Below are positions 1 through 8,285 of a DNA stretch of 60,076 bases, piece after piece. Numbering within the stretch: position 1 is the stretch's first letter; every line of letters begins with the position of its first letter. This DNA is from an uncultured Eubacteriales bacterium (GTDB lineage Bacteria > Bacillota > Clostridia > Christensenellales > CAG-917). Made by a program: the position numbers and the translations under genes. Below the pieces are notes generated by a model. The model was not told where the DNA came from, searched no databases, and worked only from the letters and a program-made list of their open reading frames with translations. The stretch spans positions 1-60,076 of the forward strand of contig UQVO01000010.1 in NCBI GenBank assembly GCA_900544575.1, written 5' to 3'.

Positions 1-13
1 GAGATCCTGAGAT

Positions 14-47
14 GTCTCGTGGGCTCGGAGATGTGTATAAGAGACAG
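14..47 (+). other. Illumina Nextera read-2 adapter (artefact)
   Basis: The bases match the Nextera transposase read-2 adapter: GTCTCGTGGGCTCGG and then the 19-base mosaic end AGATGTGTATAAGAGACAG. This is library DNA left on a contig end, not biology. Bases 1-13 are also suspect (probably index/adapter remnant). Real sequence should be taken to start at 48, so the gene beginning at 781 is cut by the assembly, not by a genomic rearrangement. Confidence 0.97.
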
Positions 48-781
48 GTTTTATAGTTTCTATTATAGCCTTTATATCTTACAAATTCATGTTCTTTGTA
101 TTGAAAAATTATACGAAGCAATTTTAAAGAGTTTTCTCGGGCTTCACCATCGTTATGGTATAAAGAACAGCAAAAAAATCTAATAAAATCTTGCTCATTA
201 TCAATTGTTGATGAAATAACAGTATTTTCATTGTCACCAATGGCAAGCGACGAAAATTTACCTTCTTTTGAAATCCATTCTCTTCTAATAGACAAATATT
301 CTACGATATCGTATGGATGAATAATTATATTCATCATTGATTTATAGTCTTCTAGTGAAAAAATATGAATTGTTAGGCCTTCTATTGATACACATCTTTT
401 ATATTTAACAATTTCTTTGTTTGAAAATACGATTATTGGTATGATGGTATAATTTTTGTTGAGTTCCACTTTTGAATGTCTCAAATCACTTACAATTATA
501 GATCCTTTTTTCAATGCATTTATAGTTTGCTTAATTTGCTCAACTGCTTCTCCATATACTATGTCTTCCATCCAAGAAGCTTCTTTCTTTCCCCCTTTTT
601 CGGACGACCTCTCCTTGATTTGCAAAGCAAAATAAAACTCGCCAAATTCAAATAAACCATCGCACAATTCTACTTTGTTGTTTTTTTCGTTAAAATATTG
701 CAAATTCTCGTAAACGAAGTCCTTACTAAAAAATTTTTCGCCGATTTCACTACAGATCATCTCCGATTTGGTTTTTCGCAT
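48..781 (-). CDS. Partial protein of defence island, possible PD-(D/E)XK nuclease fold
   Basis: An open minus-strand frame starts at ATG 781 (MRKTKSEMICSEIGEK) with AAGGTG upstream and stays open to the adapter, giving about 244 residues without a stop; the C-terminus is missing. Near residues 40-65 the sequence runs D-G-L-F-E-F-G-E-F then LQIKER. The spacing of the acidic residue and the QIK triad resembles a PD-(D/E)XK nuclease core, which is an inference from pattern only. Later parts are hydrophilic and AT-rich (many AAA/ATT codons), like the neighbouring restriction genes. It lies downstream of res in the same direction, so it may be part of the same restriction cluster. Function is not assigned. 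Confidence 0.6.
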
Positions 782-894
782 TGCAACACCTTATCATTTC
801 ACTTTTGTTTTTGTTCTTCTGAAGCTCACTACGCATCTTCGACTATGCCAAGCACATGCCATGTTTCTTTGAGAACATTATTTTGATAATAAAT

Positions 895-3807
895 TTACAC
901 CTGATTGCGTTTCAGTTCCTGCCAATCCTTTGCGAATTCATAATCGATTTCGTTGTCAAGAGCTTTGAAATGTTCTCTGCCGCAATGGATTTTCAGGCGC
1001 TCGGAAGGACGCAACTTGTATTCATCGGTTGTGCCTTTGGTTTCAATGACAAAATACATTTTCTTTTCGCCCTCTTTTTCCATATATACTGCCCAGTCGG
1101 GTGAATAGTTGGAGAGCGGCGTGCTTATCTTGAACCTCTGCGGTATCTTGAAGAAAAGTTTCACATCCGGATCGTTGTCAAGAGCTTTGGCAAAAGGTCT
1201 TTCTACGGTATCGCTGTCATAGATAACATAGTCGTATACGGAGTGCTCCACCTTGATTGCATTAATATCCTCGAAAGCAATGATGTCTTTTTCCTCGTCG
1301 AAATTAAACACCTCATAGAAGGTGTACTCCTGTCCGTCAAGTTTTATATACTTAATGCCGTCTATCGCCCTTTCCGTCTTGTTGCGGTTTATGATTTCGG
1401 AGACGACTTCGATAAACTTTTCGGGATTGTTGAGAAAATCTTTCAGTCTTCCGCATTCAAGCAATATCTGCGCGATGTTATTTCTCGGCAATTTCGTACT
1501 GTCCGCAAGGATACGAATCACATCGGGGAGTGGCATCTCCTGTTCATATTCGCTTGTAGAGCTTGCGCTCTCCTTATAATCAACACCGCTCTTTTTGATA
1601 TTGAAACTTGCGACTTCTTTGAGAATTCGGCTTTTGCGAATTTCAGGCATTTCCGCAATTTCTTTTACACTCTTTTCTATCAGATACCGAATATCCATAT
1701 TGATGCGATAGATGGTCTTTTGCTTCATCTTATCCCACAACTCTATAAAGAGCGGATTCATGAACACTTCATCCTTTCTCTTGACGGAAACCTGCTTGCG
1801 TTCGGGCTTGATATTGACCTTTGTATTTGCCTTACCGATAATCGGGAGAAGTCTTTGCCTTGCCGCTTCAAAGCGCGCGGGAAGATCGACTGTGCCGCTC
1901 ATAATGTCATTTTTGAGCGTATCTTTGATTTTGCCTTGGCTGTCGATATAATTCTTTTTGCGGAAGTGTTCCAAAATATCCCCCGCGTCCTTTATCGTAA
2001 TGACCTTCTCTGCGCCTGTTTCGTCCTTATAAGAGATATTGACAAACATATCCGCTTCAAGCACACCGAATTTGACGCCAAGGTCTTCGATTTCCTTTTG
2101 CAACTTGTCCGCAAACTCCGCAAAGGATTCCTGCGCTATAACGTGCAGAATGTTGACGTTTTTATCGTCGATTCTCTCACCTCTCTGGTCTACGCAAAGG
2201 CGCAATCCTCTGCCGATTTTCTGACGGCAAGTGAATACAGTCTTATTTTCGATGAGCGTGCATATCTGAAACACGTTCGGGTTATCCCACCCTTCTTTGA
2301 GTGCCGAATGAGAAAAGATAAAGCGTAGAGGACAATCAAAGGAAAGCAGCCACTCTTTGTCTCTCATAATCGTATTGTAGGTGCTGTAATCGTCCGCTGT
2401 ATCGCCCTTTGTATCCTTTACTCTTCCCTTTTTATCGCAAGAGAAATAGCCGTTATGTACTTCGCTTGCCGACTGTTTATAAAACTCTTTTACTGCGGCA
2501 AAACGCGGCTGTTCGATAAGTTCCGCATACAATTCCTCGAACATTCTCGCATAAATACCCTTGCCGTCTTTCTGTTCATAATCGCGGTACTTGGCAACTT
2601 CGTCAATAAAGAACAGCGACAGCACTTTTACGCCACGACTTAAATATCTCTTTTCCTTTTCAAGATGAATTTCGATCGTGCGCTTTATTTGTTCGCGTTT
2701 AAGCGTCATGTCGTCCACCGCCCCGATTGCCTTGTTGAGCGCAAGAGCTTCGGTGTTTGCAAACTCTATCTGCTCCCAACCTTCCGTGCAATCGATACCG
2801 GCAATGTCATACCCTTCGTAAATATCTCTGTCGGTTATCTTTTTAAGGCTGTCGCCTTGCTTTACCGTCTTTACTTCGCGTTTCACGATACCTGTCGCCT
2901 TGCTCTTTACGTCTATCTCTACTTTCGCATAAAACGAGGACTTCTTGCCAACTTCCAAAAGTCTGATATACGGCTTGTTGAAGTCGTCCATAAGAGACTG
3001 ATTGGCAACGCATATCTGCTTGACGATATTCATCTGATATGCGTCCACGGGCGTTAAGCGGTACACGGTATTGAACACCTGCTTGTGTGTCGCCGAATAA
3101 CGAAGTTCACACAGGGGGTTGAGGTTTTCAATCGCTTTTCTCGACTTTTCCGTGTTGTCGATGCTCTGCGGCTCGTCGATGATGAGAATAGGACGACACT
3201 GCGCCATAAATTCACGGGCAGTCTTGTCCATTTTGTCGCTTTCCTGATTGAAGAGATTTTCGTCTTTCTTGATGGCGTCAATGTTGACGATCATAATTTC
3301 AAGATTGGTGGAAAGCGCGAAATCGCGCACCTCGTTTCGCTTTTTAGAATCATATATGAAGAAATGTGCGCGCTTGCCGTCATACTCCTGACGGAAGTAT
3401 TCTTCCGTTATCTGCAAAGACTTATATGCGCCCTCGCGGATAGCCACGCTCGGCACAAGTATGACGAACTTATTAAAGCCGTAACGCTTGTTGAGTTCGT
3501 AGATGGTCTTTGTGTAGACGAACGTCTTTCCCGTCCCGGTTTCCATTTCAATGTTGAAGCGGAGTTGCTCGGGTTCCGTGAGCGGCAAAAGATTGCGCTG
3601 TTGCACTTCATGAAGATTGCGGGTGATCTCCTCTGCCGTAAGAGTGAGCGTGTTGCCGTAACCGAATGCGGAATCCTGCGCATAATCAATGATGTCGAGC
3701 TTTCCTACCGTAAACGGCGACACACTGGAAGCCTGCCCTTTGAATAAATCCACCACCGCTGCCACGGCATCCGATTGAAATTGTTGTTTCTTAAATTTCA
3801 GTTTCAT
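895..3807 (-). CDS. res: Type III restriction enzyme, Res subunit
   Basis: This 970-residue protein is the ATP-dependent translocase/endonuclease subunit of a type III restriction-modification system. It acts with Mod to cut DNA carrying unmethylated sites. The superfamily 2 helicase Walker A (ETGTGKT) is near residues 89-95 and motif II reads LIIDEPQ near residue 210. A helicase motif VI-like stretch (QKIGRGLRL) lies in the middle. Near the C-terminus SPDWAVY is followed about 15 residues later by FVIETKG, the PD...ExK nuclease signature. Length is normal for the family. It is the last complete gene of the cluster and starts immediately after the DUF5677-like gene, whose stop begins at 3812. 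No key residue is missing. Confidence 0.95.
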   Translation of the reverse strand: MKLKFKKQQFQSDAVAAVVDLFKGQASSVSPFTVGKLDIIDYAQDSAFGYGNTLTLTAEEITRNLHEVQQRNLLPLTEPEQLRFNIEMETGTGKTFVYTKTIYELNKRYGFNKFVILVPSVAIREGAYKSLQITEEYFRQEYDGKRAHFFIYDSKKRNEVRDFALSTNLEIMIVNIDAIKKDENLFNQESDKMDKTAREFMAQCRPILIIDEPQSIDNTEKSRKAIENLNPLCELRYSATHKQVFNTVYRLTPVDAYQMNIVKQICVANQSLMDDFNKPYIRLLEVGKKSSFYAKVEIDVKSKATGIVKREVKTVKQGDSLKKITDRDIYEGYDIAGIDCTEGWEQIEFANTEALALNKAIGAVDDMTLKREQIKRTIEIHLEKEKRYLSRGVKVLSLFFIDEVAKYRDYEQKDGKGIYARMFEELYAELIEQPRFAAVKEFYKQSASEVHNGYFSCDKKGRVKDTKGDTADDYSTYNTIMRDKEWLLSFDCPLRFIFSHSALKEGWDNPNVFQICTLIENKTVFTCRQKIGRGLRLCVDQRGERIDDKNVNILHVIAQESFAEFADKLQKEIEDLGVKFGVLEADMFVNISYKDETGAEKVITIKDAGDILEHFRKKNYIDSQGKIKDTLKNDIMSGTVDLPARFEAARQRLLPIIGKANTKVNIKPERKQVSVKRKDEVFMNPLFIELWDKMKQKTIYRINMDIRYLIEKSVKEIAEMPEIRKSRILKEVASFNIKKSGVDYKESASSTSEYEQEMPLPDVIRILADSTKLPRNNIAQILLECGRLKDFLNNPEKFIEVVSEIINRNKTERAIDGIKYIKLDGQEYTFYEVFNFDEEKDIIAFEDINAIKVEHSVYDYVIYDSDTVERPFAKALDNDPDVKLFFKIPQRFKISTPLSNYSPDWAVYMEKEGEKKMYFVIETKGTTDEYKLRPSERLKIHCGREHFKALDNEIDYEFAKDWQELKRNQV

Positions 3808-3809
3808 TT

Positions 3810-4841
3810 CTACTCCACATCCTCATCAGTCAATATATCTGAACAGTCTTCAATCAATTTCTGAGCACGGCTAAACGCATCTTTAATAGCCTGTATTTGT
3901 GCAGATATAAATACTAAAATCATATCTCCATAGGTTGTATTCAGAATTTTATTATACGCCACCATTATGTTCCCAATACTAATTGCCGTAAGCTGTCCCG
4001 GAATACTTAACCCATAGTTGGAACAACCGCATGGAGTTACATTTGCCTTATCTATCACGCTCAGATTATCAAATGTACCAAGGGAACTCAAATGTATCGT
4101 TGCACATGAGTTTTTGTAAAAAATTCTTAAGTTTTCTTCAGGATCAACTAGTTTCTCTATATCTGAAAATTTAAGCTCTTTTTTATTCGGCATGTTTTGG
4201 GGAATATTTTTATATGCCCACCCATAATCTTTTTTGAACATTGACATATCATATACAGCCTTCATTTTTTCAACTAATCCTTCGAGCTCGTTGAACGCCT
4301 TTGTAGTATAAGTTTTATGTCCTTTTTCTCTCCTGCTCTTTTCAAGTTTATAAGCAGTATAAATTCCATGGTCATGGTACATTTTATACAGTTCATCATC
4401 TTGTTTAAGTGCAAAATACTCTAACAAGATTTGCAATTCATACAAAGAACGCCAACGAGAAAGCGCTCCATTCGGATAACCATTTTCCAGCAAAACTTCT
4501 ATCTCTTCCGCTATTTGAAGAGTTCTTCCGTGTATCTTTTTTACCGTATAATACTTATATAAGTTGATGCTCTCTCCTTTATGTTCTTTGTCAAACAAAC
4601 AACCTAATTCGAGTGATACTTTATTAAGATATCTTATCCCGCTCAGAGCATCACCCCAAAGGTCCAAGCGTGATTTTTTCAACTCGTCTTTAATCTGCAA
4701 ATCTTTAGAATCTGCATTGTTGATTTTTGCTTTTAATTCATCTAAAAAAGCATTAACACTAGAGATATTCCCTTTCGTCATTTCGGACAGCAAATCGCAT
4801 ATTTTATCGTCAAATATATTGTCGTATTCTAACCTATCCAT
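3810..4841 (-). CDS. DUF5677-like protein inside the type III RM operon
   Basis: A 343-residue alpha-helical, soluble-looking protein lies between mod and res. The segment SRWRSLYELQILLEYFALK and the later region around CATIHLSS resemble the DUF5677 family as I remember it; function of that family is not established. Its ATG overlaps the mod stop (TGATG), so it is translationally coupled to mod, and res begins three bases after its stop. Such tight packing implies co-expression with the restriction system. It could be an accessory subunit, or an independent toxin or defence protein riding in the operon. No catalytic motif is evident to me. Confidence 0.7.
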   Translation of the reverse strand: MDRLEYDNIFDDKICDLLSEMTKGNISSVNAFLDELKAKINNADSKDLQIKDELKKSRLDLWGDALSGIRYLNKVSLELGCLFDKEHKGESINLYKYYTVKKIHGRTLQIAEEIEVLLENGYPNGALSRWRSLYELQILLEYFALKQDDELYKMYHDHGIYTAYKLEKSRREKGHKTYTTKAFNELEGLVEKMKAVYDMSMFKKDYGWAYKNIPQNMPNKKELKFSDIEKLVDPEENLRIFYKNSCATIHLSSLGTFDNLSVIDKANVTPCGCSNYGLSIPGQLTAISIGNIMVAYNKILNTTYGDMILVFISAQIQAIKDAFSRAQKLIEDCSDILTDEDVE

Positions 4842-6712
4842 CAGAACAGCCTCATTTCTTTATCTTTCTTTTTGAAAATTTCTTCGGTGTTAGAAAGAAT
4901 GTTGGCGTCGGCAAAGCAACGGTCGGCGAAAATATACGTCCCGATAGTCTCTTTGCCCATTTCCTCTACTGCGGAAAGCGTGATATTCGTTTGCAAGCAG
5001 ATAAGCACCTTGTAGGCGGGGTGATTGATGATATAAGCTTTTACGCCGTCAAATTCACGCTCCTCTACGGGCAATGTCAATGACAAGCCGTTTTTGAGCA
5101 TAATCTCATACACAAGGTCAAGATCACTCCTGCCTTCTACCAGATAGAAAATACTCTGCTGAATACGCTTTTTCACTTCCTCTTCATCCGTCGTTGGAGT
5201 ATTGTCCCACTTGACAAGGTTACTGCTGTCGAGTTTGAATACCTTGAAACCGATATCTAAATTTTCAATGTCTTCCTTATCCTTATTTTCTTCCTTTATT
5301 TTCTCCCCTGCTCTGCGGATACGCTCTTTGCCGATCTCACAAATCGTCTTATATCCTGCCTTGTACGCCTCGCTCTGTTCGTCTGTTTTTTCAGGGAGCT
5401 GAACACAAATGAATCTACGGTTGCCGCCGTCCTCTGCGTTTAACTGCATAACCGCATGCGCGGTCGTCGCTGAACCGCTGAAAAAGTCAAGAATAATGGA
5501 ATCTGAATCATCTTTAAATCTAAGCAGATATTTCAACAATTCTGTTGGCTTAGGGTAATCGAATACCGAAACCCCAAATAATTCAGCTAGTCTTTTCCCA
5601 CTTTCTTCAATAGTACTTCCTTGCTTAGCACTTATAAAATTAGGTGGCACTTCGTTATCATAGTTTTTCCTTTTGTATGACAAAACAAGATTTTCACTAA
5701 GATAAATTTCTACCCCTGAATCAATGTTCTCTTGCAATGTTTTTTGTGTCCAAATAAACTTATTTTCAAAACATGCTTCATTCACATTTCTTCCATCTCT
5801 AATTTCTAAATCAAACAATAATGTATTGGGAAACTTATCCGTTCCATATGTGCCTTTCTTTATAATTCCGTCTTTTAGTTTCGTTGAAATTGTTCCAACA
5901 GGAAAAACCAATTTCTTTATGCTATTTTGCGGCTTGGTAAGAGGATCGTTGCTTGGGCTGTTTTTCTTTTCTCCTTTGTACTTTACTGAATCTTTGTGTT
6001 TTTCATAAGCGTATATGTACTCAATGTTTTTCTTAATTTTATAAGACAAATTCGGTGGAGTTTCACTTTTATACCAATTCCATTTTCCAACAAAATTATC
6101 TTCCCCGAATACTTCGTCGCAGAGTTTTTTCAAATTTGCTTGTTCGTTGTCGTCAATGGAAATAAAGATAACGCCGTCATCGGTCAAAAGGTTGCGGGCA
6201 AGTTTAAGGCGCGGATACATCATATTCAGCCAATTTGTATGGTATCTGCCTGCTGTTTCCGGGTTTGATTTCTTCGCTTGTCCAGTGACTTCCTTGTAGT
6301 GCGCAATACCGTCCGCAAAGTCGTCGGTATAGACGAAATCGTTGCCCGTGTTATAAGGCGGATCAATGTAAATCATTTTGACAGAATTCAAATAAGAGGA
6401 CTGCAAAAGTTTCAACACTTCCAGATTATCGCCCTCGATATAGAGGTTTTCGGTCGTGTCCCAATTTTTGCTCTCTTCCTTACAAGGACGGAGCGTTCCC
6501 GTACTTCTCTTTTGCGCAAGGCGCAGGCTGTCTGCTTTCCCCTTCCAAGAAAAGCTGTACTTCTCCTTATCGTCTGCTATGTAATGACCGAGCAGACCTT
6601 GCAACTTATCAAAGTCCACTTTGCCGTCGGCAAACACTTCGGGGAACACCTCTTTCAATTTTTCCACATTCGCCTGTTCGATATCCATTGTCATTCCGTC
6701 CATTTTATCCAT
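4841..6712 (-). CDS. mod: Type III DNA methyltransferase, Mod subunit
   Basis: This 623-residue N6-adenine methyltransferase modifies and recognises the target site for the type III system. The catalytic motif IV IDPPYNTG is near residues 116-123. The AdoMet-binding motif comes later as LDFFSGSATTAHAV (near residue 415), the beta-class order. The region between (about residues 200-400) is AT-rich and is the expected target recognition domain. The start chosen (MDKMDGM) has AAGGAGAATTCAA immediately upstream. The upstream DUF6680-like gene overlaps its start by 8 bases; the next gene overlaps its stop. The frame is intact. Confidence 0.95.
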   Translation of the reverse strand: MDKMDGMTMDIEQANVEKLKEVFPEVFADGKVDFDKLQGLLGHYIADDKEKYSFSWKGKADSLRLAQKRSTGTLRPCKEESKNWDTTENLYIEGDNLEVLKLLQSSYLNSVKMIYIDPPYNTGNDFVYTDDFADGIAHYKEVTGQAKKSNPETAGRYHTNWLNMMYPRLKLARNLLTDDGVIFISIDDNEQANLKKLCDEVFGEDNFVGKWNWYKSETPPNLSYKIKKNIEYIYAYEKHKDSVKYKGEKKNSPSNDPLTKPQNSIKKLVFPVGTISTKLKDGIIKKGTYGTDKFPNTLLFDLEIRDGRNVNEACFENKFIWTQKTLQENIDSGVEIYLSENLVLSYKRKNYDNEVPPNFISAKQGSTIEESGKRLAELFGVSVFDYPKPTELLKYLLRFKDDSDSIILDFFSGSATTAHAVMQLNAEDGGNRRFICVQLPEKTDEQSEAYKAGYKTICEIGKERIRRAGEKIKEENKDKEDIENLDIGFKVFKLDSSNLVKWDNTPTTDEEEVKKRIQQSIFYLVEGRSDLDLVYEIMLKNGLSLTLPVEEREFDGVKAYIINHPAYKVLICLQTNITLSAVEEMGKETIGTYIFADRCFADANILSNTEEIFKKKDKEMRLF

Positions 6713-7274
6713 TTGAATTCTCCTTGTTATTTACGCCCTCTTGCGGTGCCTTTGCATTTCGCAATTGTTGATCTGCCATAATAATCATAAGTTTTTCAAG
6801 CATATTATTATAATTTTCTTGTGCCGTGGCTTGACTTTGCATTGCTTTTACCATTCCATCCGGTTTATATGGCTTGTTTATAGAAGCAGCTACAATTTCT
6901 TCCTTGTAACCGATAGATTTCGCAATCTCTTCAATGAGCTTATTATTCAATTCAACTGCTTCTTTTGCCTCATCTTCACTAAAATCCTTACCCCCGTGTG
7001 TGCAATAAAAATTATATAATTTTCCCCACGCACTTCTTACCAATTCATCTTTCGCAAAAACTATATCAATTATATTTAAAGAATGAACTGAATCGGCGGT
7101 CCACCCATATATCCTTGCAGTCATTAGAGTTTTGAGAATATTCATTTTGTCTTCCCGTTTTTTTGCTCGGTCTTGCAATTTTTGTCCAATAATGACTGCC
7201 GCAATAGGTATCAAAATTATTGCAATTATATTTATTAAACCTAAAATCAAATCTATCCATTCTGAAGCTTTCAT
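6705..7274 (-). CDS. DUF6680-like single-pass membrane protein
   Basis: A 189-residue protein with one N-terminal transmembrane helix (about residues 8-30, WIDLILGLINIIAIILIPIA) is followed by a basic stretch RAKKREDK and a helical cytoplasmic domain. The segment MNILKTLMTARIYGWTADS...SLNIIDIVF is characteristic of DUF6680 as I recall it (a conserved LM-R followed by ALNIID-F); the function is unknown. Its stop lies within the mod start, so it is translated as part of the RM operon. A membrane-tethered accessory protein in a type III operon is unusual, and it may be an extra defence effector or sensor. Confidence 0.7.
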   Translation of the reverse strand: MKASEWIDLILGLINIIAIILIPIAAVIIGQKLQDRAKKREDKMNILKTLMTARIYGWTADSVHSLNIIDIVFAKDELVRSAWGKLYNFYCTHGGKDFSEDEAKEAVELNNKLIEEIAKSIGYKEEIVAASINKPYKPDGMVKAMQSQATAQENYNNMLEKLMIIMADQQLRNAKAPQEGVNNKENSNG

Positions 7275-7366
7275 TCGATTTATCTCCCATTACCTAACAT
7301 CGACGTTTATCATAAACTAGATGCCATGCGCTCATATAGGTTGGCTTTTATAATTAATCATCAAAC

Positions 7367-7546
7367 TTAATCCCGTTTTTTTTCACAGTAGTCATAAAAC
7401 TTCTTTACTGCCACATACTGCGGTTTACTCTTGCAATTTTCCCAGCGGTTGACTGTTGAAAAAGCAATACCCAATTCCTTCGCAAGCATTTGTTGACTCA
7501 GATGAAGTTTTTCACGAACATACTTTACTTCGTCACAGAAAGACAC
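7367..7546 (-). CDS. Small XRE-type helix-turn-helix regulator
   Basis: A 59-residue protein starts with GTG 7546, preceded at five bases by GAGGTG. It contains a complete helix-turn-helix: KLHLSQQMLAKELGIAFSTVNRWE, split here as KLHLSQQMLAKEL and GIAFSTVNRWE. XRE proteins of this size next to restriction genes often act as timing (controller) repressors. It is the first gene of the defence cluster. Its own promoter lies at 7597-7625 with repeats over it that could be its operator. Identity as an HTH protein is firm; a role in controlling mod/res is inferred from position. Confidence 0.85.
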   Translation of the reverse strand: MSFCDEVKYVREKLHLSQQMLAKELGIAFSTVNRWENCKSKPQYVAVKKFYDYCEKKRD

Positions 7547-7562
7547 ATTTTCACCTCAAATA

Positions 7563-7625
7563 CTAATACCGATTAGCAGTATTCCGTTATAGCAAAATTA
7601 TAGCAAAACTGTTCAAAATAATCAA
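7563..7625 (-). promoter_or_regulatory. Promoter and candidate operators of the defence cluster
   Basis: On the minus strand TTGATT (7625-7620), a 17-base spacer and TATAAT (7602-7597) form a near-consensus sigma-A promoter ahead of the XRE gene. The -10 is covered by two direct copies of TTATAGCAAAA (7588-7598 and 7599-7609, plus-strand reading). CTAAT-accg-ATTAG at 7563-7576 is an inverted repeat between promoter and gene. These are plausible XRE binding sites; binding itself is inferred. Confidence 0.7.
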
Positions 7626-7694
7626 TACTATTAAAGACATAAGGCACTTACTTAACTACTATTAAGAAAATAATGTGATAGATTTTCGTGCCGA

Positions 7695-8285
7695 TTATTC
7701 AGAAATATAGTGTCCATAAAAATATGTGATAGTGCAAAAATAATTGAACTCCTGCAAATTGACCTTGCGGGTAAGGCGCACCCTACGGCAAATCATATTG
7801 CGAAGTTTTCTTTCAAACTGCATATTCACATACGATTCCGCACGGGAGTCATCGTCGAAGTACGGGAGCATGGCGGAGAGGATTGACGCTTTACGGTCCT
7901 TGCGGGGCAAGTCGGCGGTCTGCGCGTAAAGCTGCTCGAAAAGGTCTTTGCGCGTCATTCGGACGGTTGCGGGGTTCTGCTCTTCAGATTGCGGCTCATC
8001 GTCAAACGCAAAGGGGAAAGGCGCGGTTTCGGGAGTGAGATACACGCACCCTTCCTCAAAAATTTCATCGTCCGAAAAGTCGGGCTCGGCGGTTGCCGTT
8101 CGTACTTCTTTCGCTTCTTCGCGGACGGATTCAGTCGATTGCGCGACGGTTTCGGCAGACTGCTCTTGCCTGACTTCAATTAACTCCTCAACGGGTTTGC
8201 GGCGGTTGGACGGCGGACGGTTGGTGTGCGGAATCGCGATGTAGTGACTGCCGTCGAAATAGACTTTGCTCTCGCGGTATATCAT
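7695..8285 (-). pseudogene. N-terminal fragment of a rolling-circle Rep (G2P/HUH-type) protein
   Basis: The 196-residue frame starts at ATG 8285 (MIYRESKVYFDGSHYIAIPH) with GGGAGGACGG upstream, overlapping the ATPase stop by four bases. From memory, this N-terminus and the segment RRVRLTRKVNLQEFNYF are typical of Firmicute Rep proteins of the ORF2/G2P type. In that family the HUH (HxHFHG) and tyrosine motifs follow directly. Here the similarity stops at FCTITY and the frame ends eight residues later (FYGHYISE). Thus the nicking domain is gone. The breakpoint falls where composition switches from GC-rich to AT-rich at the edge of the restriction island. The protein, if made, cannot start replication. 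Family identity is my recognition, not a search result. Confidence 0.65.

Noticed and set aside
7695..8285. Complete short protein rather than a broken Rep
   Set aside because: Possible, but similarity to the Rep family ends abruptly at a composition change and the last residues are unlike the rest; kept as a fragment with moderate confidence.
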